A DNA stretch of 64,000 nt. Source: Actibacterium lipolyticum. GTDB lineage: Bacteria > Pseudomonadota > Alphaproteobacteria > Rhodobacterales > Rhodobacteraceae. The notes under the pieces are model-generated. The model saw only the letters and a program-made list of their open reading frames with translations. It was not told the DNA's origin and did no database searches. The translations under genes were made by a program, and so were the position numbers. The stretch covers positions 310,001 through 374,000 of the forward strand of contig NZ_FXYE01000002.1 of the NCBI RefSeq assembly GCF_900184935.1. The letters are read 5' to 3'. Numbering within the stretch: position 1 is the first letter of the stretch; each line of letters begins with the position of its first letter. Positions 1 through 9,289 of the stretch are shown here, piece after piece.

Positions 1-2
1 AC

Positions 3-830
3 AGCACCGGTTCGTCGAAAACCGAAGCTGGCCGTGTCGAAGATATGCAAGACACGCTGGCATTCATGGCGGCAGCACTTAACCTGACAGCCACCGAACG
101 CGACCTTGTTGCCGCCGACGCCGCAGCAGCGTTCGACATGGCTGACGCCTTGGATTTCGAACGCAAGCTGTCTCAGGATCGCAACGACCGTATCTTTGGT
201 CAGTTGGAAGAGGCGCTGACCGTTTCGGTTGAACCGCTGGACAAGATGTTCACCGCCGCCGGGTTGAACCCTCAGAACCTGATCAAACAAGTGCGCCGTG
301 GGTATTCTGGTCAGGGCGGCCCCCTGACCCCGATCGCGCTTTCCTCTAAGGGAGAGCTGATTGACCCCGACAGCCTGCGTGCGAACAGCATTTTGCAAGG
401 TCTGGACGAACTGAACCTCTACCGCATCGCGGTAGAAAAGACGCCTTTCGCGTTGCCGGTAAAATCGACCTTCCGCTTCACCAGTGGCTTTGGCCCACGT
501 TGGGGCCGGATGCACAACGGCACCGATTTCGCGGCGTCCCACGGCACTCCGATCTATTCGACAGCTGACGGTGTGATCGTGCACGCCGGTTGGCAGTCCG
601 GATATGGCCGCCTTGTTAAGATCAAACACGAGTTTGGAATCGAAACCCGCTATGCCCACATGTCGAAAATTCGCGTGAAGGTTGGGCAAAGGGTCTCGCG
701 CGGGGACCGAATTGGTGATATGGGGAACTCTGGCCGTTCAACCGGCACGCACCTTCACTACGAAGTGCGCGTACAGGGTAAACCCGTCAACCCGATGGTA
801 TATATCAAGGCAGCGAAAGATGTTTTCTAA
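3..830 (+). CDS. M23 family metallopeptidase (5' end outside window)
   Basis: The reading frame is open from base 3, so the N-terminus lies left of the window; the first ATG inside it (45) is probably internal. The C-terminal third is a LytM/M23 zinc endopeptidase domain with the HxxxD motif (HNGTD) and the closing HLH motif (GTHLHYEV), the usual zinc ligands of peptidoglycan endopeptidases. It probably cleaves peptide cross-links in the periplasm. The stop overlaps the start of the bactofilin gene by 11 bases, so the two are translationally linked. M23 peptidase plus bactofilin is a recurrent pair in alphaproteobacteria, where the bactofilin scaffold localises the hydrolase. The N-terminal signal or membrane anchor cannot be seen here. 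Confidence 0.9.
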   Translation, partial: STGSSKTEAGRVEDMQDTLAFMAAALNLTATERDLVAADAAAAFDMADALDFERKLSQDRNDRIFGQLEEALTVSVEPLDKMFTAAGLNPQNLIKQVRRGYSGQGGPLTPIALSSKGELIDPDSLRANSILQGLDELNLYRIAVEKTPFALPVKSTFRFTSGFGPRWGRMHNGTDFAASHGTPIYSTADGVIVHAGWQSGYGRLVKIKHEFGIETRYAHMSKIRVKVGQRVSRGDRIGDMGNSGRSTGTHLHYEVRVQGKPVNPMVYIKAAKDVF

Positions 831-1338
831 AAGTAGGATCAACGAACCCGGCCCCAAAGCTGGCGAAGCGGAGAAACCAACCATGCCCGAAGCAAAGAAA
901 GCTCCGGCGTCATCGGGTGATAAACCAGCGACTGCGCCAAAGCCAAAGCCACCTGCGTCGGTCCTCTCTTCCGACCTGACCGTGACTGGCAATCTGCGCA
1001 CGACTGGTGACATTCAAGTTGAAGGCACCGTCGAAGGCGACATTCGCGCCCACCTTCTGACCGTCGGCGAAGGCGCCACGATCAAAGGAGAGGTGGTCGC
1101 CGATGACGTCGTCGTAAACGGCCGCGTCGTTGGCCGTGTGCGCGGCCTGAAGGTCCGCCTGACATCGACCGCACGTGTCGAGGGTGACATCATCCACAAG
1201 ACGATCGCAATCGAAAGCGGCGCCCATTTCGAAGGCTCCGTTCAGCGTCAGGACGATCCGCTCAGCACTGGCGGCCCTGCACGTCCGGCAACAGGCCACA
1301 TGCCTGCGCCAAAAGCGTCGACAGAGCCTCCTGCATAG
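820..1338 (+). CDS. Bactofilin family polymer-forming protein
   Basis: This is a 172-aa protein with a Pro/Ala/Lys-rich N-terminal tail (about 50 residues) and a central beta-helical bactofilin (DUF583) domain starting near VTGNLRTTGDIQVEGTVEGD, with regularly spaced Gly/Val repeats, then a disordered C-terminal tail. Bactofilins self-assemble into membrane-associated filaments that position cell-wall enzymes. I chose the ATG at 820, which overlaps the stop of the upstream M23 peptidase. An upstream in-frame ATG at 682 would read through the peptidase gene in another frame and is unlikely. A hairpin terminator follows at 1361. Confidence 0.88.
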   Translation: MFSKSRINEPGPKAGEAEKPTMPEAKKAPASSGDKPATAPKPKPPASVLSSDLTVTGNLRTTGDIQVEGTVEGDIRAHLLTVGEGATIKGEVVADDVVVNGRVVGRVRGLKVRLTSTARVEGDIIHKTIAIESGAHFEGSVQRQDDPLSTGGPARPATGHMPAPKASTEPPA

Positions 1339-1360
1339 GCCACGCGACCATCGTATTTTG

Positions 1361-1389
1361 AAAGGGCACTGCATCGCGGTGCCCTTTTT
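1361..1389 (+). terminator. Intrinsic terminator after bactofilin gene
   Basis: A 9-bp stem (AAAGGGCAC / GTGCCCTTT) is followed by a T-run. It lies 23 bases after the bactofilin stop and just before the convergent DUF2189 gene. Confidence 0.8.
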
Positions 1390-1393
1390 CATT

Positions 1394-2170
1394 TCAGCGA
1401 AGGGCTTGGCGATAAAGATGCCATGTCGCATGGCCAAGGACGGGCAAGACGACAAGCAGGCCCAAGAAGAACGGCATCATTCCCGCGAACAGCATAACCG
1501 CCACCGCCCCGCCCCATACCAACATCGTGCGGGCGTTCGATGCGACAGTTTTCACACTGATGATCATTGCGGTCACAAAATCAATTTCACGATCCAGCAA
1601 CAGTGGCAGCCCCATCACCGTGATCGAAAAGATCAACCCCGCCAGCCCTGCCCCAACAACGGTTCCCACGCCCAGCATCATCAGGCCATCAGGTGTCATG
1701 AAAACCTCGTACGAGGAAGAGATGTTGGTCATCGTCGAAAGCCCCAGAAACAGGGCGAAAATCATGTGCCCGATGAAGGACCAAAAAAGAAAAATCAAAA
1801 TGATGATCGCGCAGATGGAGGGCAATTGGCGGTTTTTCTGATGCCAGATCACTCCAAGGATCTGCCCCCAGTTCAGTGGCGTTCCATTATCCAATCGGTG
1901 GCTGACCTCGTACAAGCCAACGGCCGCGAACGGCCCCAAAAGCGGAAAGCCAAAGACAGCAATCGCCAGCCAGTAATATTGCCCCGTGGATTGGGTTAGC
2001 CAGAACAAGCCGATCCCGCACAGCACATAGAACCCACCGAAGAACAGGCCAAACAGTGGCGCCGCTAAAAAGTCGCGCCAGCCTTGCCTAAGCGATGCAG
2101 CCAGCATCGCCCAAGTCACGGTTTGAATATCTGGTACAGGCGATGGTGGCGGTGCCGTGGTTTCGCTCAT
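1394..2170 (-). CDS. DUF2189 domain integral membrane protein
   Basis: This is a 258-aa protein with about six hydrophobic segments (for example FGLFFGGFYVLCGIGLFWL and AIIILIFLFWSFIGHMIFAL). The pattern is that of the DUF2189 family of uncharacterised inner-membrane proteins common in alphaproteobacteria. The start at 2170 is chosen because GGGGAGGAC precedes that ATG; a longer frame to 2200 adds ten residues without a ribosome-binding site. It is a single-gene unit convergent with the bactofilin gene. No enzymatic motif is visible and its function is unknown. Confidence 0.75.
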   Translation of the reverse strand: MSETTAPPPSPVPDIQTVTWAMLAASLRQGWRDFLAAPLFGLFFGGFYVLCGIGLFWLTQSTGQYYWLAIAVFGFPLLGPFAAVGLYEVSHRLDNGTPLNWGQILGVIWHQKNRQLPSICAIIILIFLFWSFIGHMIFALFLGLSTMTNISSSYEVFMTPDGLMMLGVGTVVGAGLAGLIFSITVMGLPLLLDREIDFVTAMIISVKTVASNARTMLVWGGAVAVMLFAGMMPFFLGLLVVLPVLGHATWHLYRQALR

Positions 2171-2255
2171 GGTGTCCTCCCCAATACGTCTTATCGACAT
2201 ATTGGAAAGTTTACGCCGCCCTGAACATGATCAAGCGCAAATTTGACGTGGCAGG

Positions 2256-3383
2256 TTAAGCTTCGGCCTGAGCTTCGCCCCGGCTTTTGCCCGCAACATC
2301 CATGGCCAGTGTCGCAGCCATGAATTGATCAAGGTCACCATCCAGAACGCCCTGCGTGTCAGACGTTTCAACGTTGGTCCGCAGGTCTTTGACCATCTGA
2401 TAGGGCTGCAAGACATAGGACCGGATCTGGTTCCCCCACCCTGCGTCGCCCTTGGCTTCGTGCGCTTCCTGGATCGACGCGGTGCGCTTTTCCAGCTCCA
2501 TCTGGTACAATCGAGATTTCAGAGCTTTCATCGCGATATCGCGGTTTTGGTGCTGCGACTTTTCCGAACTTGTCACCACGATGCCGGTCGGCGCGTGGGT
2601 AATCCGAACGGCAGAGTCCGTGGTGTTCACGTGCTGACCACCCGCCCCGGATGAACGGTAAGTATCGACGCGGATGTCGGCCGGGTTCACCTCAATTTCG
2701 ATGTTGTCATCGACAACCGGATAGACCCAGACAGAGCTGAAAGAGGTATGGCGACGCGCCGCAGAATCGTAAGGCGAAATCCGAACTAGACGGTGAACGC
2801 CGCTTTCCGATTTCAGCCAGCCATAGGCGTTGTGGCCGGAAATCTTGTAAGACGCGGATTTGATGCCCGCCTCTTCGCCCGCGCTTTCGGACTGAAGTTC
2901 GACCTTATAGCCCTTCTTCTCGGCCCAGCGAACATACATCCGCGCCAGCATGGACGCCCAGTCACAGCTTTCTGTGCCCCCCGCCCCCGAGTTGATCTCG
3001 AGGAAGGTATCGTTCGCGTCAGCCTCGCCGTTCAGCAGGGCTTCAATCTCTTTCTTGGCGGCTTTTTCGGCAAGCGCCTTCAGCGCAGTCTCGGCCTCAG
3101 AGACGACTTCTGCGTCGTCTTCCATCTCGCCCAGTTCAATCAGTTCGATGTTATCCGAAAGCTCTTGTTCGATGCCTTTGTAAACGTCGATGGAATCCAC
3201 CAGCGCCTGACGCTCGCGCATCAGCTTTTGCGCATTGGCGGCGTCATTCCAAAGATCAGGGTCTTCAACCCGCGCGTTGAACTCTTCCAGCCGGTGTTCG
3301 GCTGTTTCCCAGTCAAGACGCTGCGCAAGCAGTGCAAGGGATTTGCGGATTTCTTCAACGGTATTTTGCGTGTCGGCACGCAT
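2256..3383 (-). CDS. prfB: Peptide chain release factor 2
   Basis: This 375-aa class I release factor reads UGA/UAA stop codons and triggers peptide release. It has the catalytic GGQ loop ([14 protein letters not shown]) and the RF2 codon-recognition tripeptide region, here SPY ([15 protein letters not shown]) rather than the SPF of E. coli. The full length is one open frame, so the programmed +1 frameshift that autoregulates prfB in E. coli is absent. The gene lies 69 bases downstream of mrcA on the same strand, an arrangement seen in other alphaproteobacteria, and the two may be cotranscribed. Confidence 0.96.
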   Translation of the reverse strand: MRADTQNTVEEIRKSLALLAQRLDWETAEHRLEEFNARVEDPDLWNDAANAQKLMRERQALVDSIDVYKGIEQELSDNIELIELGEMEDDAEVVSEAETALKALAEKAAKKEIEALLNGEADANDTFLEINSGAGGTESCDWASMLARMYVRWAEKKGYKVELQSESAGEEAGIKSASYKISGHNAYGWLKSESGVHRLVRISPYDSAARRHTSFSSVWVYPVVDDNIEIEVNPADIRVDTYRSSGAGGQHVNTTDSAVRITHAPTGIVVTSSEKSQHQNRDIAMKALKSRLYQMELEKRTASIQEAHEAKGDAGWGNQIRSYVLQPYQMVKDLRTNVETSDTQGVLDGDLDQFMAATLAMDVAGKSRGEAQAEA

Positions 3384-3452
3384 GGCGGATTGAACCTTTG
3401 ATTGGAAGTGGTCAGATGCGGGTGATAGCCGCTTGGGGCGACGCGGGCAAGC

Positions 3453-6005
3453 TTAGTAAAGCCCGCCCGACGATAGGGACCCAAAGCTGGCCTTTGGCCC
3501 CACCTTCGCCTTTTTACCGGTTGAGGTGGTGACTTGCGTAGCACCCTCTGCCTCTCCGGGTGCGAAAAGCGGCAGGTTGGCTCCCATCGCGAACCCGCCA
3601 TCGATAAGCGCGGCCAAGCCAAAGACGGGCTCTTCGCCATCACGGAAATATTCCGCAACGACATTGTCGCCGGTGGCATCGTCAGGCAGGCGCGCGCCGG
3701 TGAAGCGGTCGATCTTAATGAAGTGGCCGCCGGGCGGCACTTTGAACTTACCGCCACCGTATTTCTTGGTGGCCTCTTTCATGAACTGTGTGAACACCGG
3801 ACCACACATCCCACCACCCGAGGCACCTTTGCCAAGAGAGCGCGGACGGTCATAACCGATATAACAGCCAGCCACGATGTTGGACGTAAAGCCGATGAAC
3901 CACACGTCTTTCGCATCGTTCGTCGTACCGGTCTTACCAGCAGTTGGCACCGACAGGTTAACCGTTTTCGACGCTGTCCCGCGTTCCACCACGCCCTGCA
4001 TCATCGAGGTCAGCTGATAGGCGGTGATCGCGTTGATCACCCGCTCACGGTCTGACGTGATGCGCGGGCCAAAGCCGGGATCAAGCGATGTAAGCTGACA
4101 GTCTTCGCAATGGCGTGGGTCATGGCGATAAACGGTTTCGCCCCAACGGTCCTGCACCCGGTCAACCAATGTCGGTTCAACGCGTTCACCACCGTTGGCG
4201 AACATCGCGTAAGATGCGACCATTTTGAACAGCGTGGTTTCCTGACTGCCAAGCGCGTTGGACAGGAACGGATCCATCCGGTCGTAAACGCCAAAGCGTT
4301 CGGCATATCCAGCGACAAGGTCCATCCCGATTTCTTCGGCCAACCGCACGGTCATAAGGTTCCGCGACCGTTCAATCCCGGTGCGCAGTGGGGTTGGGCC
4401 GTAAAACTTGTTCGATGCGTTCTTGGGCCGCCAAATACCTTGGGCGGTTGCAACCTCAATCGGGGCATCAATGACGATGGTCGCGGGCGTAAAGCCACTG
4501 TCCAGCGCCGCCGCATATACGAACGGTTTGAACGACGAGCCCGGCTGACGGGTTGCCTGTGTGGCGCGGTTAAAGACCGAGTCTTGATAAGAAAACCCGC
4601 CCTGCATCGCCACGACGCGGCCGGTGTTTACGTCCATCGCGACGAAGCCGCCCTGCACTTCGGGCACTTGGCGCAATGTCCAGCGAATGAACGATCCGTC
4701 GCTGTCTTTGGTCATTTGGCGCACATGCACCACATCGCCAACGCTCAGCAGATCGCTGGCAGCTTGGGCTTTGCGCCCAAGGCTACCGTCTTCGTTCAGC
4801 TTACGCGCCCAAGCGACATCTTTGGCGACGATCCAGTGGCCATCACTGTCTTCTGCAACGCCCTCGATCCCGATGCGGGCAGAGGTTTTGGCGATTTCCA
4901 ACACAACGGCAGGGTGCCAGCGTTCGACATCACGGGCGACTTCGACTTCGGCCAACGCTGCGCGCCAGCTTGCCTCATCCGCCAGCTTGTCGGCCGGAAT
5001 TGTCTTTCGCGTCCCGCGCCAGATACCCTGACTGCGGTCATATTTTTCCAACCCCTGACGCAAGGCGGCAGCGGCGTGAACCTGCATCTCTGGCTCAACG
5101 GTTGCGCGGATGGTCAGACCACCGCCAAAGAATTCACCTTCGCCGAAATCCTCGCTAAGCTGGCGCCGGATTTCATCGGTGAAATAGTCGCGTGGCGGCA
5201 GGCTTTGGCGGAATGGCGCGTAATCCCCGTTTTGCACGGTCTTCAGCGGCGAATTTCTCGCCACTTCGTAAGCTGCGTCGCTGACATAGCCGTTCTCGTT
5301 CATCTCGCGCAGAACGAAGTTCCGGCGCGCCAGGGCGCGTTCGGTTTCACGAACCGGATGATAGGTAGAAGGCGCTTTGGGCAGCGCGGCCAGATAAGCC
5401 GCCTCTTCCGGGCCAAGCTGGGACAGTGTCTTGTTGAAATACGTCTGCGCGGCCGCAGCCACACCGTAAGAGTTCTGACCAAGGAAAATCTCGTTCAGGT
5501 ACAGTTCCAGAATACGGTCTTTGCTTAGCGTCTTTTCGATGCGCGTTGCCAAGATCAGTTCCTTGATCTTACGCTCGCCTGTACGTTCCCCGCCAAGCAG
5601 GAAGTTCTTCATCACCTGCTGGGTAATCGTCGATGCACCGCGAACGTTTTGGCCCCGGCTTTTCACCGCATCAACCGCCGCCGAAATCATCCCGCGGGCG
5701 TCATAACCTTTGTGGTTGTAAAAGTTCTTATCCTCGGCCGAGATGAAAGCCTGTTTCACCAGATCAGGAATTTCATCGGCAGGCGCATAGAGGCGCCGTT
5801 CGGTTGCAAACTCATCAATCAAGCGCCCCTCACCCGAATAGATTCGGCTGATCGTTTTGGGCGTGTAATTCGACAATTCTTCGTGTTTGGGCAAATCGCG
5901 GCCATACATCCAGAAAATCGCGCCAATCATCAGCACCGCAATCGCTGTGCCGACGGTCACGAAGCTGAATATCGCCCCGAAAAATGATAGGATCGCTCTG
6001 AACAA
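3453..6005 (-). CDS. mrcA: Penicillin-binding protein 1A (bifunctional transglycosylase/transpeptidase)
   Basis: It polymerises and cross-links peptidoglycan at the periplasmic face of the inner membrane. In order it has an N-terminal transmembrane anchor (FSFVTVGTAIAVLMIGAIFW), a GT51 glycosyltransferase domain with the EDKNFYNHKGYD motif, an OB-like insert, and a transpeptidase domain with the SxxK nucleophile (QPGSSFKPF), SRN and KTGTTNDAKD motifs. The proposed start is TTG at 6005, with AGGGGG placed seven bases upstream and giving about 850 aa beginning LFRAILSFFG, like relatives. A longer frame starts with GTG at 6047 but has no clear ribosome-binding site. The choice of start is uncertain. 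Confidence 0.93.
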   Translation of the reverse strand: MFRAILSFFGAIFSFVTVGTAIAVLMIGAIFWMYGRDLPKHEELSNYTPKTISRIYSGEGRLIDEFATERRLYAPADEIPDLVKQAFISAEDKNFYNHKGYDARGMISAAVDAVKSRGQNVRGASTITQQVMKNFLLGGERTGERKIKELILATRIEKTLSKDRILELYLNEIFLGQNSYGVAAAAQTYFNKTLSQLGPEEAAYLAALPKAPSTYHPVRETERALARRNFVLREMNENGYVSDAAYEVARNSPLKTVQNGDYAPFRQSLPPRDYFTDEIRRQLSEDFGEGEFFGGGLTIRATVEPEMQVHAAAALRQGLEKYDRSQGIWRGTRKTIPADKLADEASWRAALAEVEVARDVERWHPAVVLEIAKTSARIGIEGVAEDSDGHWIVAKDVAWARKLNEDGSLGRKAQAASDLLSVGDVVHVRQMTKDSDGSFIRWTLRQVPEVQGGFVAMDVNTGRVVAMQGGFSYQDSVFNRATQATRQPGSSFKPFVYAAALDSGFTPATIVIDAPIEVATAQGIWRPKNASNKFYGPTPLRTGIERSRNLMTVRLAEEIGMDLVAGYAERFGVYDRMDPFLSNALGSQETTLFKMVASYAMFANGGERVEPTLVDRVQDRWGETVYRHDPRHCEDCQLTSLDPGFGPRITSDRERVINAITAYQLTSMMQGVVERGTASKTVNLSVPTAGKTGTTNDAKDVWFIGFTSNIVAGCYIGYDRPRSLGKGASGGGMCGPVFTQFMKEATKKYGGGKFKVPPGGHFIKIDRFTGARLPDDATGDNVVAEYFRDGEEPVFGLAALIDGGFAMGANLPLFAPGEAEGATQVTTSTGKKAKVGPKASFGSLSSGGLY

Positions 6006-6161
6006 GCCTTTGCCCCCTGTGATAAAGCCCGGCCTGTATACGACCACCTGCGGGCACGGTCAAAAGCTACCCGCAGTCGATTAGGCCAAATAGCGCCAAC
6101 ACACCGTTCACATAGGTGCGATGTGCTTGCGCGCAAGACATTTGTCGCGTAGCGCCGGATT

Positions 6162-6764
6162 ATGCGCCCAGAAGATATCCTTCCAACCTATCGCCGCGTC
6201 GCCACCGGATTCGCCCGTAGCCGCGACAAAAGCCTGTTCGAACGCGTCTGGCTTGATCGGGTGCTGTCCCACGCCATTGGTCGGCGCGTGCTTGACCTTG
6301 GATGTGGCACCGGGCGCCCCATTGCCAGCTATCTGTCAGACCGCCGCGCAAAGATCACCGGCGTGGATGGGGCTGGCGAAATGCTTGCCCTGTTCCAAAC
6401 AAACCTGCCAGAAGCCGAAGCGATCGAGGCCGATATGCGCGGCCTTTCCTTGGGCCGTGAATTCGACATCATCCTTGCGTGGAACAGTTTCTTTCACCTG
6501 TCCGCCGACGATCAGCGTGCCATGTTCCCGGTGTTCGCCGCACACGCCGCCCCCAAGGCGGTGCTGATGTTCACATCCGGCCATGACGCCGGCGAAGCCA
6601 TTGGCGAGGTCGAGGGTGAGTCTGTGTATCACGCCAGCCTCTCGCCCAAAGAATACCGCGCGCTTCTTAAGGAAAACGGTTTTTCCGTCATCGCCTTCAC
6701 CCCCGAAGACCCGGAATGCCGAGGCCATACGGTTTGGTTGGCGCGCTATACCGCTATTGCCTAA
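6162..6764 (+). CDS. Class I SAM-dependent methyltransferase
   Basis: This is a 200-aa protein with the Rossmann methyltransferase motif I VLDLGCGTGRPI and a post-I acidic residue in ITGVDGAGEM, which bind S-adenosylmethionine; motif IV-like FDIILAWNSFFHL follows. Substrate cannot be deduced. It is transcribed divergently from mrcA, and its 3' end overlaps the convergent amidase gene by 11 bases. The protein is small, has no extra domain and is probably cytoplasmic. Confidence 0.82.
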   Translation: MRPEDILPTYRRVATGFARSRDKSLFERVWLDRVLSHAIGRRVLDLGCGTGRPIASYLSDRRAKITGVDGAGEMLALFQTNLPEAEAIEADMRGLSLGREFDIILAWNSFFHLSADDQRAMFPVFAAHAAPKAVLMFTSGHDAGEAIGEVEGESVYHASLSPKEYRALLKENGFSVIAFTPEDPECRGHTVWLARYTAIA

Positions 6765-7983
6765 GCAGGGCCGCCTGCGCCGCGTCCGACTTTGCCCACG
6801 CCACCAATGCATCACGCACCCCGCCAGCGGCTTTTGCACGCCAGTCTGGATTTTTCAGGTTTTCCAGATCCTCGGGGGAGGACAGAAAACCAAGCTCTAA
6901 CAACACCGACGGAATGTCCGGGGCCTTCAACACCGAAAACCCGGCCTCGTGTCGTGGGCGTTTGTGCAGTCGCCCGATTGACTGCCTAAGCCCAACCACC
7001 AAAGCATCCGCCAAACCATCAGCCCGCGGCGCGGTTTCTAGGCGGGCAAGGTCCATCAACACATCAGCGATCACATCGTCATGATCTGATAGATCAACAC
7101 CCGCCAACAGGTCCGCGCGGTCGTGACGCTCTGCCAACTTCTGCGAAGCCCGGTCCGAGGCTTTGTCGGACAACGTGTAAATCGCCGCGCCCGTCGCCTG
7201 CCCTTCGGCAACCACATCCGCATGCAGCGACAGGAACACATCCGCTTGCGCCGCGCGCGCGATTGAAACACGGGTTTCCAGCGGCACAAAGGCATCTTCT
7301 TCGCGGGTCATGACCACATCGAACCCCGCGCGCAACAGCGCCTCTTTCAGCTCACGCGCGAAGGTCAGCATCAGATCTGCTTCTTTTACGCCACCACGCT
7401 CGGCGCCGGGGTCGATACCGCCGTGGCCAGGGTCAAGCACCACCCGTACCGGGCGTGTCCCGTCCTGACGACGACGCGGCGCAGGCATGGGCGCGACCTT
7501 CGTCACGCCAATCAATGCTTCCTCAGATGTCACGATATGCGATGCAAACTCTTCTGGGCTAACCCGGGCCAACCGCAGCTCCAACATCGCGCGGCCACTT
7601 TCCACATCGCGCTGCATCTGTGCGCTGTCCACTGCAAACGGGCCATCCAGCTCTAACACCATGCGCGACCATCCGGGGCTCAACGCCCCAGCATGCAAAC
7701 CCAGAACGCGCTTGCCGCGCAGCAGATCGCCCGCTGTCACGCCCTCCCAGTTCACTTCGCGAAAATCAGCGACCAAGCGTGGCGGCTCCGCCAATAGGCG
7801 CAAGCGATAAGGCACCGGCTGGCTCAGAGCCAAGACAACCGAAATGCCGCGTCCTTTGTCGGTGATTTCTGATCCCGCGACATTGACCCGCGCAAGCGCC
7901 GAAAGGTCTTGCGCCCTTGCCGCTTCGGTCGTGCCCATCGTAACGACCGCACACAGCAGGACTGCTTTGATGATATTGCTCAT
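6754..7983 (-). CDS. N-acetylmuramoyl-L-alanine amidase (AmiC-like, AMIN plus Amidase_3)
   Basis: This 409-aa periplasmic enzyme removes stem peptides from glycan strands during cell separation. A signal peptide (about 24 residues, ending ARAQ) is followed by an AMIN-type beta domain and an Amidase_3 catalytic domain. The zinc-binding and catalytic residues lie in DPGHGG, KEADL, SLHAD and LELGFLS. The start at 7983 puts the signal peptide at the N-terminus; the frame extends 19 codons further upstream without a hydrophobic leader. It sits downstream of an aminotransferase gene on the same strand, with a 140-base gap that holds a small hairpin repeat. Confidence 0.92.
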   Translation of the reverse strand: MSNIIKAVLLCAVVTMGTTEAARAQDLSALARVNVAGSEITDKGRGISVVLALSQPVPYRLRLLAEPPRLVADFREVNWEGVTAGDLLRGKRVLGLHAGALSPGWSRMVLELDGPFAVDSAQMQRDVESGRAMLELRLARVSPEEFASHIVTSEEALIGVTKVAPMPAPRRRQDGTRPVRVVLDPGHGGIDPGAERGGVKEADLMLTFARELKEALLRAGFDVVMTREEDAFVPLETRVSIARAAQADVFLSLHADVVAEGQATGAAIYTLSDKASDRASQKLAERHDRADLLAGVDLSDHDDVIADVLMDLARLETAPRADGLADALVVGLRQSIGRLHKRPRHEAGFSVLKAPDIPSVLLELGFLSSPEDLENLKNPDWRAKAAGGVRDALVAWAKSDAAQAALLRQ

Positions 7984-8089
7984 GCGCCTCAACGCCCTTT
8001 TTCGCGGACTATACCGCGCATGCCCCCGCCAAGGAACCATCCATTGGCAATCGGGATGCTGCGTTCACCGCAATCGCCCACAAATAATA

Positions 8090-8126
8090 ATGGAGTGCGG
8101 GGCGGCAGCCCCGCTCAATTGGATCA
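8090..8126 (-). repeat. Hairpin repeat with constant 17-nt tail (copy 1)
   Basis: Read on the minus strand, a constant segment GGTTTGATCCAATTGAG is followed by a hairpin with stem CGGGGC/GCCCCG and then CAC. The same constant segment followed by a different but equally complementary stem occurs at 30438-30478. Here the constant part contains the TGA stop of the aminotransferase gene. There is no T-run. Function is unknown; it may be a transcript 3'-end structure or a dispersed repeat. Confidence 0.6.
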
Positions 8127-9266
8127 AACCCGCTCGGCCATGAACTTCGCCAACCGTTCCAACCCTTCGCGAATATCGTCAGTCGCACGCGCGTAGGAAA
8201 AGCGCAGCGTCCCTGCCCCGCGTTCCGGGTCAAAGTCCAAGCCCGGCGTCACCGCAACCCCAGCCCCCGCCAGAATTTCCGCTGCAAAGGTACGGCTGTC
8301 GTCGGTCAGGTCAGACACATCCGCGTAAACATAAAACGCGCCATCCGGCGGCGCGATCTTGGTGAAGCCCGCCTTTGGCAACCCTTCCAACATCAACCGG
8401 CGGTTTTCGCGGTACACATCCATATTCGCCTGCAACTCGTCATCGCAATCCATTGCCGCAAGCGCCGCCACCTGACTGACATGCGGTGCGCAGATGAACA
8501 TGTTTTGCGCCAAGCGTTCGATGATCCGCACGTGGTCTTCTGGCACAACCATCCAGCCTACGCGCCACCCCGTCATCGAAAAATATTTGGAAAATGAGTT
8601 GATTACGTAAACATCGCCGCTGATCTCCAGCGCGCTGACGGCCTTCTTTTCATACTCAACCCCGTGATAGATTTCGTCGGAAATGAAGGCGGTGCCGTTT
8701 GCATGACAGGTTTCGATCAATGCCGCCATCGCATCGCGATCCAGCATCGTGCCGGTCGGGTTCGCCGGGGATGCAACCATAAGCCCCGCCAAATCAGTCG
8801 GAAGGTCCGACGGGACGGGCTGCAAGCGATGTTCCGCCGCTGTTTCAATCATCACCGGCTGAATATCCAACGCGTGCAGGATTTGCCGGTAAGAAGGATA
8901 GCCCGGCGCGCCGATCCCGACCTTGTCGCCCGTGTCAAACAGCGCCGTAAAGGCAAGAAGGAACGCCCCCGAAGAGCCCGACGTGACAATCACCCGGCTT
9001 GGATCAAGATCGACATTATACCAATCTTTATAAAGCTTTGCGATGCGTTCCCGAAGTGCAGGAAGGCCAAGCGCCACCGTATAGCCAAGCGCATCTTCAT
9101 CCATTGCCTTGGCCAAAGTGGCGCGCGCGCCGGCCGGCGCGGGCGTGCCGGGCTGGCCCACTTCCATGTGAATAATGTGACGTCCCTCGGCCTCGGCTTT
9201 GCGCGCGGCCTCCATCACATCCATCACAATGAAGGGATCGACTCCGCTCCGCCTTGAACTCCGCAT
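8124..9266 (-). CDS. Pyridoxal phosphate-dependent class I/II aminotransferase
   Basis: This is a 380-aa fold-type I aminotransferase. The Schiff-base lysine lies in NSFSKYFSMTGWRVG; other cofactor contacts are SGSSGAF, ASPANPTG and SDEIYHG, and the substrate-carboxylate arginine is in TLRFSYARA. It resembles aspartate/aromatic aminotransferases of the AspC-like subgroup. The exact amino donor cannot be told from sequence. It diverges from the M48 protease gene, whose ATG is 24 bases away, so the two promoters overlap. Confidence 0.88.
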   Translation of the reverse strand: MRSSRRSGVDPFIVMDVMEAARKAEAEGRHIIHMEVGQPGTPAPAGARATLAKAMDEDALGYTVALGLPALRERIAKLYKDWYNVDLDPSRVIVTSGSSGAFLLAFTALFDTGDKVGIGAPGYPSYRQILHALDIQPVMIETAAEHRLQPVPSDLPTDLAGLMVASPANPTGTMLDRDAMAALIETCHANGTAFISDEIYHGVEYEKKAVSALEISGDVYVINSFSKYFSMTGWRVGWMVVPEDHVRIIERLAQNMFICAPHVSQVAALAAMDCDDELQANMDVYRENRRLMLEGLPKAGFTKIAPPDGAFYVYADVSDLTDDSRTFAAEILAGAGVAVTPGLDFDPERGAGTLRFSYARATDDIREGLERLAKFMAERV

Positions 9267-9289
9267 CAGACCATCCTTAAACTGCGCCT

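Noticed and set aside
4110-5528. 472-aa plus-strand open frame
   Set aside because: It is antisense to the PBP1A gene, whose motifs are clear; the translation has no family features and arises from codon bias in GC-rich DNA.
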